This document shows positions 32,679-40,968 of a stretch of 64,000 nt of DNA, in pieces; position 1 is the first letter of the stretch; each line of letters opens with the position of its first letter. Location of the stretch: the NCBI RefSeq assembly GCF_004358695.1, contig NZ_SNAA01000002.1, positions 62,001-126,000 of the forward strand. The letters run 5' to 3'. This DNA comes from Palleronia sediminis (lineage in GTDB: Bacteria; Pseudomonadota; Alphaproteobacteria; Rhodobacterales; Rhodobacteraceae). The notes beneath the pieces are model-generated. The model saw nothing but the letters and a program-made list of their open reading frames with translations, made no database searches and was not told the origin of the DNA. The position numbers and the translations under genes were made by a program.

Positions 32679-32871
32679 GGTGGTGGCCTTTTTGGCTTGG
32701 GCGTCGTCGGTCCTGTCGGGCGGGGTATATCAGCTTCGCGGGGCCGGTCGCAATGGCGCGCGGCCCGCTGGCAGCCGCCACCCACCGCTGCCAACAGATT
32801 GTTTTCGTTGATTTTCACTCGCGGCGTTCCAGAATCATCCATTGGGGGGAGCGATTCGAGGAGAGATTGCC

Positions 32872-33144
32872 ATGACGGAGGCAACGGAAACCGAACTGAT
32901 GCTCAAGGGCTATGGGCTGACCACGGCCGAGCTGTTCTACAGGATGCCCGATTATCGCAACGTGCTGAACAGCTATATCTGGCAGGATTACGACCTCGCG
33001 CCGGATCACGACCGGCTGCTGAACTTCGTGTCCTTCTGGAAACGCGAGATCGAGGGGGAGCTTCACTCGGTGCGCTTCACCCATCGCAAGCTGATCGCGC
33101 CGGGCGAATGGCGCCAGATCGCGGGCGAGTTTCCCGTGCATTGA
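32872..33144 (+). CDS. usg: Usg-family protein
   Basis: 90-residue protein of the Usg family, named from the reading frame upstream of trpF in Caulobacter; the function is unknown. Conserved segments: ELMLKGYGLTTAELFYRMPD, YIWQDYDLAPD, FVSFWKREIEGELHSVRF and KLIAPGEWR. The ATG at 32872 has GAGGAGA upstream; an earlier in-frame ATG at 32842 lacks a good site. Here it is not beside trp genes but is divergent from gyrA (193-base spacer) and convergent with a decarboxylase gene. Confidence 0.85.
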   Translation: MTEATETELMLKGYGLTTAELFYRMPDYRNVLNSYIWQDYDLAPDHDRLLNFVSFWKREIEGELHSVRFTHRKLIAPGEWRQIAGEFPVH

Positions 33145-33152
33145 TGCCAGGC

Positions 33153-33178
33153 GCCCCGGCCCGAAACCGGACCGGGGC
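33153..33178. terminator. Stem-loop between convergent usg and decarboxylase genes
   Basis: GCCCCGG and CCGGGGC arms with an inner CCG/CGG extension and AAAC loop, in the 44 bases between two converging genes. There is no clear T-tract, so it may be a weak bidirectional terminator or RNA-stabilising hairpin. Confidence 0.45.
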
Positions 33179-33188
33179 AGGGGGGATC

Positions 33189-34373
33189 TCAGATCACCAT
33201 GAGGTCGAGCGGCGGAAAGCCGTTGAACCCGACGCTGGCATAGGTCGAGGTATAGGCCCCGCAATTCGCGATCACGATGCGGTCCCCCGCGCGCAGCGTC
33301 AGCGGAAGCTGGACGGGACGCTTTTCATACAGCACGTCGACCGAGTCGCAGGACGGACCGGCCAGGATGCAGGTGCCGGTATCGTCGCCGTCGCGCGCGG
33401 TCTCGAACTGGTAGCGGATCGCCTCGTCGGTGGTTTCGGCGAGGCCCGAGAACTTGCCGATATCGAGATAGACCCAGCGGTGCAGGTCGGTTTCCGACTT
33501 GCGGCTGACCAGCAGAACCTCGGCCGCGATCTTGCCCGCATCGGCGACCATGCCGCGGCCGGGCTCGGCCATGACATGCGGCACATGGCCGAAGCGCTCG
33601 GTCACGAGCGCCATCACCTGTGCGGCATACTCGGTCGGCGCGTCGATCTCGTCGCCGTAAAACGCCGGGAACCCGCCGCCGATATTCAGCAGCGACAGCG
33701 CGAAACCCTCGGCCCGCGCCGCGTGCCACAGGCCCGCCACCTGGTCGAGCGTGCCCGCCCATTGCGCCGCGCGCCGGGTTTGCGAGCCGACATGGAACGA
33801 CAGCCCCACCGGGTCGAGCCCGAGTGCCGCGGCGTGGTTCAGCAGCGGAATCACCCGGTCCGAGGCGCAGCCGAACTTGCGGGTGAGCGGCCAGTCGGCG
33901 CCGTTCGGCTCGGAGATCACGCGGATATAGACGCGCGCGCCGGGGGCGTGCTGCGCGATCTTTTCCAGCTCTTCCTCGGCATCGGCGGCAAAGAGGTCGA
34001 TCCCGACGCCATGCGCAAAGGCGATGTCGGCCGCGCGCTTGATCGTGTTGCCAAAGCTGATCCGGTCGGGCCGCGCGCCCTGGCTCAGGCACAGCTCGAT
34101 CTCGGCGCGCGAGGCGGCATCGAATCCAGAGCCCTCGCGCACCAGCGTCGAGATGATCTCGGGCGCGGGGTTGGCCTTGACGGCATAGTGAATGACCGCG
34201 TGGCCCAGCCCGTCGGACAGGGCGCGATAGTTCTCGGCCACCAGCGCGGTGTCGAGCACGAGCGTCGGACGCTCGAACGCCGTGCGCGCGATCACCGCAT
34301 CGATGCGGGCATCGCGGGGCAGGTCGAACTCGGTAAGGACGTTGCCGGCGGAGCCGGGGAAATAGGCGGTCAT
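33189..34373 (-). CDS. Type III PLP-dependent ornithine/lysine decarboxylase
   Basis: Removes CO2 from ornithine (or lysine) to make putrescine (or cadaverine). Alanine-racemase-fold decarboxylase: the PLP Lys66 is in HYAVKANPAPEI, FHVGSQ is near residue 200, the phosphate-binding NIGGGFP and EPGRGMVADAG follow, and the active-site Cys is in AGPSCDSVDVLYE. The GPSCDSVD motif is that of ornithine-type rather than diaminopimelate decarboxylases. 394 residues, as for eukaryotic-type ODC and its alphaproteobacterial relatives. Its 206-base leader contains hairpins (see 34374-34579). Substrate preference between ornithine and lysine cannot be fixed from sequence. Confidence 0.9.
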   Translation of the reverse strand: MTAYFPGSAGNVLTEFDLPRDARIDAVIARTAFERPTLVLDTALVAENYRALSDGLGHAVIHYAVKANPAPEIISTLVREGSGFDAASRAEIELCLSQGARPDRISFGNTIKRAADIAFAHGVGIDLFAADAEEELEKIAQHAPGARVYIRVISEPNGADWPLTRKFGCASDRVIPLLNHAAALGLDPVGLSFHVGSQTRRAAQWAGTLDQVAGLWHAARAEGFALSLLNIGGGFPAFYGDEIDAPTEYAAQVMALVTERFGHVPHVMAEPGRGMVADAGKIAAEVLLVSRKSETDLHRWVYLDIGKFSGLAETTDEAIRYQFETARDGDDTGTCILAGPSCDSVDVLYEKRPVQLPLTLRAGDRIVIANCGAYTSTYASVGFNGFPPLDLMVI

Positions 34374-34579
34374 GGCATCTCCAATGGGACCGGAGCCAAG
34401 AAGGCTCGAAGCGACACGGGAGACGTTACCGTCGCTGCATGTTGCGGATCGGGTCCGGCGACCAGAGGCGCGTGCGTTGGCGTCTGGGCGGGCATATGAG
34501 GCCGGCGGCAGACGTAATCAAGGGGCCATTTCGCGCCCGCCCAGCATCGCGCGGGCCGTGGCTGCGGCGCATCACCGCC
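34374..34579 (-). promoter_or_regulatory. Structured leader of the decarboxylase gene
   Basis: 206 bases without a supported gene, upstream of the minus-strand decarboxylase. It holds a GAGCC/GGCTC hairpin at 34393-34407 next to the ribosome binding site region (GGAG at about 34380) and a second stem with arms GCGAC and GTCGC at 34411-34435. Leaders of ornithine decarboxylase genes in alphaproteobacteria can carry the speF RNA motif; whether this one does is not established by eye. Confidence 0.35.
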
Positions 34580-34756
34580 TCAGCGCGGCGCACGGCCCGG
34601 CCGCTCGGGCGTAAGCCAGTCGGGCCAGCCCCAGACCCGTTCGATCGCAAAGAGCAGAACGCAGATCGCCACGATGGCGAGCACGAATTTCACCCGGCCC
34701 ATCGAAGGCGGGTTGTGCGCCCAGCGTCGCGCGCGCAGCAGCCAGGACAGGTTCAT
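34580..34756 (-). CDS. Small single-pass membrane protein, 58 residues, unknown function
   Basis: Short frame starting MNLSWLLRARRWAHNPP, with a hydrophobic segment of about 17 residues (VLAIVAICVLLFAIERV) followed by a Trp- and Pro-rich tail (WGWPDWLTPERPG). CGGAGGAGA before the ATG at 34756 is a strong ribosome binding site, which sets this start against a longer frame reaching 34843. It lies upstream of the decarboxylase gene in the same orientation and is divergent from the ATP-grasp gene. I do not recognise the family. Confidence 0.6.
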   Translation of the reverse strand: MNLSWLLRARRWAHNPPSMGRVKFVLAIVAICVLLFAIERVWGWPDWLTPERPGRAPR

Positions 34757-34955
34757 CGACTCTCCTCCGGACGCGGGCGGGATGGGGGCGGCGGCACCCG
34801 CGCGGCCGCGCCCGCAGGCCCGCGCGATGCAGTTTCCTGCCACGGCCCGGCGGCCGATGGAACGGGCCGGGGATCGAGGCCGCGGTTGAATCCGGGGGCC
34901 ATCCCCTTAAGGTCATGGCCCAAGAACCAGAAAAATCACAGGGGGCAGCGGCGTC

Positions 34956-36374
34956 ATGCCGGAGCGCTATTTCAACGAGATGTACCAAGGCGACCATGTC
35001 CGCCCCCCGTATGCCGGGCTCGACGCCTGGGCGCGCGACATGCCCGACGAGCTTCGCACGATGAAGCAATCCGAGGCCGAGACCCTGTTCCGCCGCATCG
35101 GCATCACCTTTGCCGTCTATGGCGAGGGCGGCAGCCCGGACCGGCTGATCCCCTTCGACATGTTCCCCCGCGTCTTCTCGTCCGGCGAATGGAACCGGCT
35201 CGAGCGTGGCATAAAGCAGCGCGCGCGGGCGCTGAACGCCTTTCTCGCCGATGTCTACGACCGCGGCGAGATCGTGCGCGCCGGCCGGATCCCCGGACCG
35301 CTGGTCTATATGAACGACGCCTACGAGATCGCCGCCTCGGGTTTCACGCCGCCGCAGGGCGTGTTCAGCCATATCGTCGGCATCGACCTCGTGCGCACCG
35401 GCCCCGACGAGTTCTACGTGCTCGAAGACAATTGCCGCACGCCCTCGGGGGTGAGCTACATGCTCGAGAACCGCGAGATCATGATGCGGATGTTCCCGCA
35501 GCTTTTCCAGCAGAACCGTATCGCCCCGGTCGAGACCTATCCCGCTTTGCTCAAGCGCACGCTGGCCTCGGTCGCGCCCAAGAAATGCGAGGGCGAGCCG
35601 CGAGTTGCAATCCTCACGCCGGGCCATTTCAACAGCGCCTATTACGAACATTCGTTCCTCGCCGACATGATGGGCGTGGATCTGTGCGAGGGGCAGGATC
35701 TTTTCGTCGAGGGCGATTTCTGCTGGATGCGCACGACGCAGGGGCCGCGCAAGGTCGACGTGATCTACCGCCGGCTCGACGACGCCTTCCTCGATCCGCT
35801 ATGTTTCCGGCCCGATTCCATGCTGGGCGTGCCGGGGCTGATGAATGTCTATCGCTCGGGCGGCGTGTCGATCTGCTCGGCGCCGGGGGCGGGCGTGGCC
35901 GATGACAAGGCCATCTATACCTATGTCCCCGAGATGATCCGCTTTTACCTCGGCGAAGAGCCGATCCTCAGGAACGTGCCGACATGGCAATGCGCCAAGG
36001 CCGACGATTGCGCCTATGTGCTCGAACATCTTGCGGAACTCGTCGTCAAGGAGGTGCACGGCTCGGGCGGCTACGGGATGCTCGTGGGCCCCAAGGCGAG
36101 CCGCGCCGAGATCGAGGCCTTCGCCGCCAAGATCCGCGCGAGGCCCGAGAATTACATCGCGCAGCCGACGCTGGCCCTGTCGACCTGCCCGACCTTCGTG
36201 GACGAGGGCGTGGCCCCGCGCCATGTCGACCTGCGGCCCTATTGCCTCGTCGGGCGCGAGATCGAACTGGTGCCCGGCGGGCTGACCCGCGTGGCCCTGA
36301 CCGATGGCAGCCTCGTGGTGAACTCGTCCCAGGGCGGCGGGGTCAAGGATACCTGGGTCCTGGCGGGGGTATGA
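34956..36374 (+). CDS. Circularly permuted type 2 ATP-grasp protein
   Basis: Probable ATP-dependent carboxylate-amine ligase, first gene of the Anbu cluster. Family (former DUF404/DUF407) features: YFNEMYQGDHVRPPYAGLD at the start, GIKQRARALNAFLADVYD, DLVRTGPDEFYVLEDNCRTP with nucleotide/metal ligands, and late ATP-grasp elements VVKEVHGSGGYGMLVGP and APRHVDLRPYCL. 472 residues, normal. The next gene follows after 4 bases. The family is known in operons with alpha-E and transglutaminase-like proteins; the product is thought to be a peptide-bond-containing molecule but has not been identified. Confidence 0.92.
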   Translation: MPERYFNEMYQGDHVRPPYAGLDAWARDMPDELRTMKQSEAETLFRRIGITFAVYGEGGSPDRLIPFDMFPRVFSSGEWNRLERGIKQRARALNAFLADVYDRGEIVRAGRIPGPLVYMNDAYEIAASGFTPPQGVFSHIVGIDLVRTGPDEFYVLEDNCRTPSGVSYMLENREIMMRMFPQLFQQNRIAPVETYPALLKRTLASVAPKKCEGEPRVAILTPGHFNSAYYEHSFLADMMGVDLCEGQDLFVEGDFCWMRTTQGPRKVDVIYRRLDDAFLDPLCFRPDSMLGVPGLMNVYRSGGVSICSAPGAGVADDKAIYTYVPEMIRFYLGEEPILRNVPTWQCAKADDCAYVLEHLAELVVKEVHGSGGYGMLVGPKASRAEIEAFAAKIRARPENYIAQPTLALSTCPTFVDEGVAPRHVDLRPYCLVGREIELVPGGLTRVALTDGSLVVNSSQGGGVKDTWVLAGV

Positions 36375-36378
36375 GCCG

Positions 36379-37332
36379 ATGCTGAGCAGAACCGCCGCCA
36401 ACCTCTACTGGATGAGCCGCTATGTCGAGCGGGCCGAAACCAATGTCCGCCTGCTCGAGGTGGCCGCACGCCAGGCGCTGCTGCCCGACACCGGCGGGGG
36501 CAATCGCAACGAATGGGAATCGGTGCTGCTGGCATCGGGCACCAAGCCCGCTTTCGACCAGAAATACGGCGAGGCGGTCGAGCGCAACGTCGAGACGCAC
36601 CTGTTCTTCGATCTCGACAACCCCTCTTCGGTCGCGTCCTGCCTGACTCAGGCGCGCGAGAACGGGCGGATCGTGCGCACCGCGCTGACCACTCAGGTCT
36701 GGGAGGCGCTGAACAACGCGTGGAGCGAGACGCGCGACCTGGCGCGGCAGGAACGCTCGAGCCTAGCCACCCGCGACCTGGTGGACTGGACCTTGCGCAC
36801 CACCGCGCTCATCCGCGGCTCGATGCTGGCCACGCAACTGCGCAACGATGGCTGGGATTTCATGAACATCGGCACCTACCTGGAACGGGCCGATTCGACC
36901 GCGCGGCTGATCGACGTGAAATACTACGTCCTGCTGCCGCATGTCTCGATGGTGGGCTCGGGGCTCGACAATTACCAGTGGCGCACGCTGCTGCGCGCGC
37001 TCAACGGCACGCGCGCCTTTTCGTGGGTCTATGGCGGCGAGGTGACGGCGACCAAGATCGTCGACCTGCTGGTACTCAACCGGATCTTCCCGCGCTCGCT
37101 CGTGTCCTCGGTCGACGAGGTCGTGGCCCATCTCGAACGTCTGGGCCGCGCCTATGGCCGGACCACCGACGCCCAGGCCGCCGCGCGCAGCCTGTCCGCG
37201 CGGCTCGCCGCGACCGACGCGCCCGCCATCTTCGACGAAGGGCTGCACGATTTCCTGCAGGACTTCATGCGTGAGGTCGGCGCGCTGGGGATCGCCGTGA
37301 ACCGGGCCTATCTCAGCGGGGACGCAAGATGA
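36379..37332 (+). CDS. Alpha-E domain protein (DUF403)
   Basis: 317-residue all-helical protein of the alpha-E family. It begins LSRTAANLYWMSRYVERAET and contains EARDL-like SETRDLARQERSSLATRDL, NIGTYLERADSTARLIDVKYY and NYQWRTLLRAL segments typical of the family. No enzymatic activity is established for it; it nearly always accompanies the circularly permuted ATP-grasp protein. It follows that gene by 4 bases, and its stop overlaps the transglutaminase start by 4 (ATGA). Confidence 0.9.
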   Translation: MLSRTAANLYWMSRYVERAETNVRLLEVAARQALLPDTGGGNRNEWESVLLASGTKPAFDQKYGEAVERNVETHLFFDLDNPSSVASCLTQARENGRIVRTALTTQVWEALNNAWSETRDLARQERSSLATRDLVDWTLRTTALIRGSMLATQLRNDGWDFMNIGTYLERADSTARLIDVKYYVLLPHVSMVGSGLDNYQWRTLLRALNGTRAFSWVYGGEVTATKIVDLLVLNRIFPRSLVSSVDEVVAHLERLGRAYGRTTDAQAAARSLSARLAATDAPAIFDEGLHDFLQDFMREVGALGIAVNRAYLSGDAR

Positions 37333-38147
37333 AACTCCAGGTCAGCCATACCACGAGCTACAGCTTCGATCCGCCGGTGGCCTCTCTGGTGCAGTCGCTG
37401 CGGCTCTGGCCGACCGACTATGCCGGGCAAAGCGTCGCGACATGGTCCGTCACGGTCGAGGACAGCGCCTACGAGCGCGGCGCGGGGTTTCGCGACGGGG
37501 CGGGCGACTGGGTCGAGACGGTCTCGATGCGTCAGGTCGGCCGCGCCACGATCCGCGTCGAGGGTGAGGTCGAGACCCGCGACCTGTCGGGCGTGGTGCG
37601 CGGCCTGCGCGAAAAGGTCCCGCCCACGGCCTATCTCAGACCCTCGCCGATGACCCGGCTCGACGCGGGGCTGCGCGCGCTCGCCGCCGAGGCCTGCACC
37701 GGCGTCGAGAGCGATCTCGACCGCGCGCATTGCCTCGCGCAATCGGTCGCGCGCGCCATCGCCTACGAAAGCGGCACGACCGCCAGCGGCACCACCGCCG
37801 CCGAGGCGCTGGCCCAGGGCCGCGGCGTTTGCCAGGACCAGGCACATGCGCTCATCGCCGTGGGGCGCGCCATGGGGATGCCGGGGCGCTATGTGGTGGG
37901 CTACCTCCATTCCGGGGCCGATGGCGCGGCGCACCAGGCCAGCCATGCCTGGGCCGAGCTATGGGTCGCGGGCTTGGGCTGGGTGGGCTTCGACGCGGCC
38001 AACGGATGCTGCCCCGACGATCGGTATATCCGGCTCGGATCGGGGCTCGATGCGGTGGCCGCCGCGCCGATCCGCGGCAGCGTGTCGAGCGCGTCCGAGG
38101 AACGTCTCGACGTCGAGGTCCGTATCCGCGAAGAAGGGCAGCAATAG
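37329..38147 (+). CDS. Transglutaminase-like cysteine protease family protein
   Basis: Papain-like transglutaminase fold, probably a peptidase or amidase. The N-terminal domain starts LQVSHTTSYSFDPPVASLVQ, a typical bacterial transglutaminase-like beginning. The catalytic triad is visible: Cys in GRGVCQDQAHALIAVGRAMG (near residue 167), His in ASHAWAELWVAGLGWVGFD and Asp in that same motif or the following ANGCCPDDRYI. 272 residues. No signal peptide is seen, so it acts in the cytoplasm like its neighbours. Third gene of the Anbu cluster. Confidence 0.9.
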   Translation: MKLQVSHTTSYSFDPPVASLVQSLRLWPTDYAGQSVATWSVTVEDSAYERGAGFRDGAGDWVETVSMRQVGRATIRVEGEVETRDLSGVVRGLREKVPPTAYLRPSPMTRLDAGLRALAAEACTGVESDLDRAHCLAQSVARAIAYESGTTASGTTAAEALAQGRGVCQDQAHALIAVGRAMGMPGRYVVGYLHSGADGAAHQASHAWAELWVAGLGWVGFDAANGCCPDDRYIRLGSGLDAVAAAPIRGSVSSASEERLDVEVRIREEGQQ

Positions 38148-38187
38148 CCGCGCCCCCGGCCGGCGCGGCGTTGGGAACGACACGGCG

Positions 38188-38904
38188 ATGACCTATTGCG
38201 TGGGCCTGCTGCTCAAGGCGGGCATGGTGCTTCTATCCGATACCCGCACGAATGCGGGCGTCGACAATATCTCGACCTATCGCAAGATGTTCACCTTCGA
38301 GGATCCGGGCGAGCGGATCGTGGCCATCATGACGGCGGGGTCGCTGTCGGTGACGCAGACGGCGATCGCCCGGCTCGAGGACGAGATCGCCTCGGGCACC
38401 GGTCCGTCGCTGATGAGCGCGGACACCATGCTCGGGGTGGCCCAGCATGTCGGCGCCGTGCTGGGCGAGGTCTCGTCGCAGGTGGCCGACCGGATGGGAT
38501 CAAGGGCGCAGAACGCGCGGGCCTCGATGATCCTCGGCGGTCAGCGCCGCGACGGCGCGATGCGCCTGTTCCTCATCTATCCCGAGGGCAATTTCATCGA
38601 GGCGACCGAAGACACGCCCTATCTCCAGATCGGCGAGCACAAATACGGCAAGCCGATCCTCGACCGGGTGGTCACGCCGGATACGAACCTCGTCGACGCG
38701 CAGAAGGCCGCGCTTTTATCGATGGATTCGACCCTGCGCTCGAACCTGTCGGTCGGGATGCCGCTCGATCTCATGGTCATCGAGGAAGGGACTCAGCGCA
38801 GCGGCCTGCGCCGCCGGATCGAGCCCGACGACCCGGCCTTTCACCGGATGAGCGTCGCGTGGTCCAAGGCGCTCAAGGACGGCTTCACCGAGATCGAGAT
38901 CTAG
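38188..38904 (+). CDS. Anbu, proteasome-like Ntn hydrolase
   Basis: 238-residue protein of the Anbu (ancestral beta-subunit) branch of proteasome/HslV proteins, which forms open-ring oligomers. The second residue is Thr, which would become the N-terminal nucleophile after Met removal; counted from it, Asp17 (SDTRT) and Lys32 (YRKMF) match the proteasome Thr1-Asp17-Lys33 triad closely. Later parts have SMILGGQRRDGAMRLFLIYPEGNFIEA. The start at 38188 is chosen because it exposes the Thr. The gene lies 40 bases after the transglutaminase gene. Its substrate is unknown. Confidence 0.9.
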   Translation: MTYCVGLLLKAGMVLLSDTRTNAGVDNISTYRKMFTFEDPGERIVAIMTAGSLSVTQTAIARLEDEIASGTGPSLMSADTMLGVAQHVGAVLGEVSSQVADRMGSRAQNARASMILGGQRRDGAMRLFLIYPEGNFIEATEDTPYLQIGEHKYGKPILDRVVTPDTNLVDAQKAALLSMDSTLRSNLSVGMPLDLMVIEEGTQRSGLRRRIEPDDPAFHRMSVAWSKALKDGFTEIEI

Positions 38905-38936
38905 GCGCCGTCCCGCGGGCCCGACCCGGCCGACAT

Positions 38937-39001
38937 GGGTATTTGAGAAAGAGAAGACGGGCAGGGCGCATGCCTGTCTGTCTTCTCTTTTTTAAATACC
39001 C
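38937..39001. terminator. Bidirectional stem-loop between anbu and the hydrolase gene
   Basis: Long imperfect palindrome: GGGTATTT and AAATACCC outermost (38937 and 38994), AGAAGAC..GGGCAGG paired with CCTGTCTGTCTTCT inside, with A-rich and T-rich (CTTTTTTAAA) flanks. It sits where two genes converge, so it probably terminates both. It overlaps the last codons of the hydrolase gene. Confidence 0.65.
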
Positions 39002-39978
39002 GATGGCGCAGGGTAGCGGTCCGTGCGCGCGGGGTCCGCTCGGGTCGCGCCGTCGAAATGGGCGGCGATCTCAAAGAGCGCCATTTCGCGCCGCGGGGGC
39101 GTTTCCATCAAGACCTCGTGGCGTCCGCCCTCGACCGCGATCAGACGTCCGCCGGGCCACTCGGCCATCCGCCGCGTCACGGCCTTGCGGTCGACGATAT
39201 GCTCGCGGCTGCCCAGCAGGCACAGCGCCGGCACATCGGGCGAGGGCTCCCTTGCCAGCGCCCGGCATTCGCGCAGCGCGGCGCCGAGCCAGCCCAGCGA
39301 CGGGCCGGCGAGTGCCAGTTCGGGATGGGTGCGGGTCTGGTCGGCGAGCCAGTCGAAAGTTTCTTCGTCGCCGGTCAGCAGGTTCATCGCAAAGGGTGCG
39401 ATATCGGCATAGGGGCGTCGGCTCGTCAGGGGCGCGATGGCGTGCCCGCGCCCGCTGGCGATGCCCATCCACGACACCGCCCGTGCGAAGGGCCGCAGAG
39501 GCGGGGCGATCGAGATGCCCCACATCGGCGCCGAAAAGGCCGCCCGCGCGACGGGCAGGCCCTGCAAGAGCGCGCGCAACCCGATGGCCCCCCCCATGGA
39601 GTGCGCGAGCAGGTGCCACGGCTCGGGCCAGCCTTCGGCGCGTCCGAGGGCGACCATGGCGGCCACGTCGCGCTGATAGTCGCCGAACGCGTCGACATGC
39701 CCGCTGAGCGGGTCGGGCGCGATCCGGTCGGCGAGCCCCTGTCCGCGCCAGTCGATCGCCGCGACCGACAGCCCCGACCGCTCCAGCGCGGCCATGGTCG
39801 GGCCGTATTTCTCAACATATTCAGTGCGCCCCGGAAACAGCAGCACCGTGCCGCGCCGGCCCGCCATGCAGCACCCGACCCGCAGGCGCACGCCATCCTC
39901 GGCGCGGAGCCATTGCGCCTCGGTTCCATCGGGCGCGCGCGCGATATCGGCGTGAAACGGGGCGGAGTCGCGCGTCAC
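38992..39978 (-). CDS. Alpha/beta hydrolase, lysophospholipase L2-like
   Basis: Serine hydrolase of the monoacylglycerol lipase/lysophospholipase type. The oxyanion region LLFPGRTEYVEKYG is near residue 46, the nucleophile Ser127 is in LLAHSMGGAIGL, the acid residue is likely in LLGSREHIVDRKA, and the catalytic His is in EGGRHEVLME. 328 residues. The GTG start at 39978 overlaps the stop of the upstream SCP2-domain gene by 4 bases (GTGA), indicating coupling and perhaps a shared lipid role. No signal peptide. Confidence 0.85.
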   Translation of the reverse strand: MTRDSAPFHADIARAPDGTEAQWLRAEDGVRLRVGCCMAGRRGTVLLFPGRTEYVEKYGPTMAALERSGLSVAAIDWRGQGLADRIAPDPLSGHVDAFGDYQRDVAAMVALGRAEGWPEPWHLLAHSMGGAIGLRALLQGLPVARAAFSAPMWGISIAPPLRPFARAVSWMGIASGRGHAIAPLTSRRPYADIAPFAMNLLTGDEETFDWLADQTRTHPELALAGPSLGWLGAALRECRALAREPSPDVPALCLLGSREHIVDRKAVTRRMAEWPGGRLIAVEGGRHEVLMETPPRREMALFEIAAHFDGATRADPARTDRYPAPSGI

Positions 39979-40259
39979 AATGCGCGGGCGAGCCGCATCG
40001 CCTCGCCCATGTCGCCCTCGATCCCGAGCCGCCCGGTCATGAAGGCCGTGGTGGGGTCGAGATCGCCCTCGAAGATGCGGCGGAACGTCTCGAGCCCGGC
40101 CGTCAGCGTCACGCGGGCTGGGTCGTCGGCGGCGCGCGCGCCCGAGGCGTCGAGCGTCACCGCGCCCTCGCCCTCGATGACGAACTTGGCCGATCCGTCA
40201 TAACTTCCGCCGATCCGGCGGTTCATCTCGGCGACCACCTGGTCGATCGTCTCGCTCAT
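39975..40259 (-). CDS. SCP2 sterol-carrier-domain protein
   Basis: 94-residue stand-alone SCP2 domain, a small lipid-binding fold. Typical segments: MNRRIGGSYDGSAKFVIEGE, GAVTLDASG and the C-terminal ETFRRIFEGDLDPTTAFMTG followed by LGIEGDMGEAMRLA. In bacteria such proteins are thought to bind acyl chains or lipids; no activity is defined here. It is translationally coupled to the lysophospholipase-like gene downstream and divergent from the TPR gene (about 75 bases). Confidence 0.85.
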   Translation of the reverse strand: MSETIDQVVAEMNRRIGGSYDGSAKFVIEGEGAVTLDASGARAADDPARVTLTAGLETFRRIFEGDLDPTTAFMTGRLGIEGDMGEAMRLARAL

Positions 40260-40335
40260 CTCGCGCCCTTTCCTGGCCGATCACCTTCATTTTTGCGATC
40301 CCGAGGGTGCATTTCCCCGCCGCGTCGCTATCTTG

Positions 40336-40899
40336 ATGCACGATATGGACCCGCGACCCCTCAATCTCAAACCGTTCCTCGCGATTGCGGCGCTTGCGCT
40401 ATGGATTGCGCCCGCATCCGCGCAGGATCGGCTCGATTCGCTTTTCGATGCGCTGCGAACGGCCCAGGGATCGGATGCCGAGCAGATCGCGGGCAAGATC
40501 GCCAGCGAATGGTCGAAATCGGGATCGCCGACGCTCGACTACCTGCTCGACCGGGGGCGCGCGGCGCTTGACGAGGGCGAGACGGCGCGCGCGATCTTTC
40601 ATCTCGGGGCCGCGATAGACCACGCCCCCGATTTCGCCGAAGGCTACAACCTGCGCGCCACGGCCTATTTCCTCGAGGGTCAGTTCGGCCCCGCGCTCGA
40701 GGATATCCGCCGCGCGCTGACGCTCAACCCGCGGCATTTCGGGGCGATGACGGGTCTTGCCGTGATCTTGCAGGATATCGGAGAGCCCGAGGCGGCGCTC
40801 GAGGTGTGGCGTTCGGTCGCGCGTCTCTATCCCGCCAATCCGCAGGCCGAGATGGCCATCCCGAAACTCGAGCGCGAGGTGGACGGGCTGCCGCTTTGA
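40336..40899 (+). CDS. Exported tetratricopeptide-repeat protein
   Basis: Periplasmic protein with a signal peptide (FLAIAALALWIAPASAQ, cleavage about residue 29) and about three TPR units over residues 65-165, for example AIFHLGAAIDHAPDFAEGYN and ALEDIRRALTLNPRHFGAM. 187 residues. Possible starts are TTG 40333, ATG 40336 and ATG 40345; 40336 is given but 40345 is also plausible. No function can be assigned beyond protein-protein interaction. Confidence 0.8.
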   Translation: MHDMDPRPLNLKPFLAIAALALWIAPASAQDRLDSLFDALRTAQGSDAEQIAGKIASEWSKSGSPTLDYLLDRGRAALDEGETARAIFHLGAAIDHAPDFAEGYNLRATAYFLEGQFGPALEDIRRALTLNPRHFGAMTGLAVILQDIGEPEAALEVWRSVARLYPANPQAEMAIPKLEREVDGLPL

Positions 40900-40968
40900 G
40901 GCCGCGCACGGGGTTGCACCCGGCGCGGCGGCGCGCAACCTGTCGCCCGACTTTCACGGAGCCCCGAG

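Noticed and set aside
30186-34499. 1437-codon plus-strand open frame opposite gyrA and the decarboxylase
   Set aside because: Antisense shadow caused by GC-rich third codon positions; the opposite strand has clear gyrA, decarboxylase and small protein genes, and the translation is His/Arg/Asp-rich without any recognisable domain.
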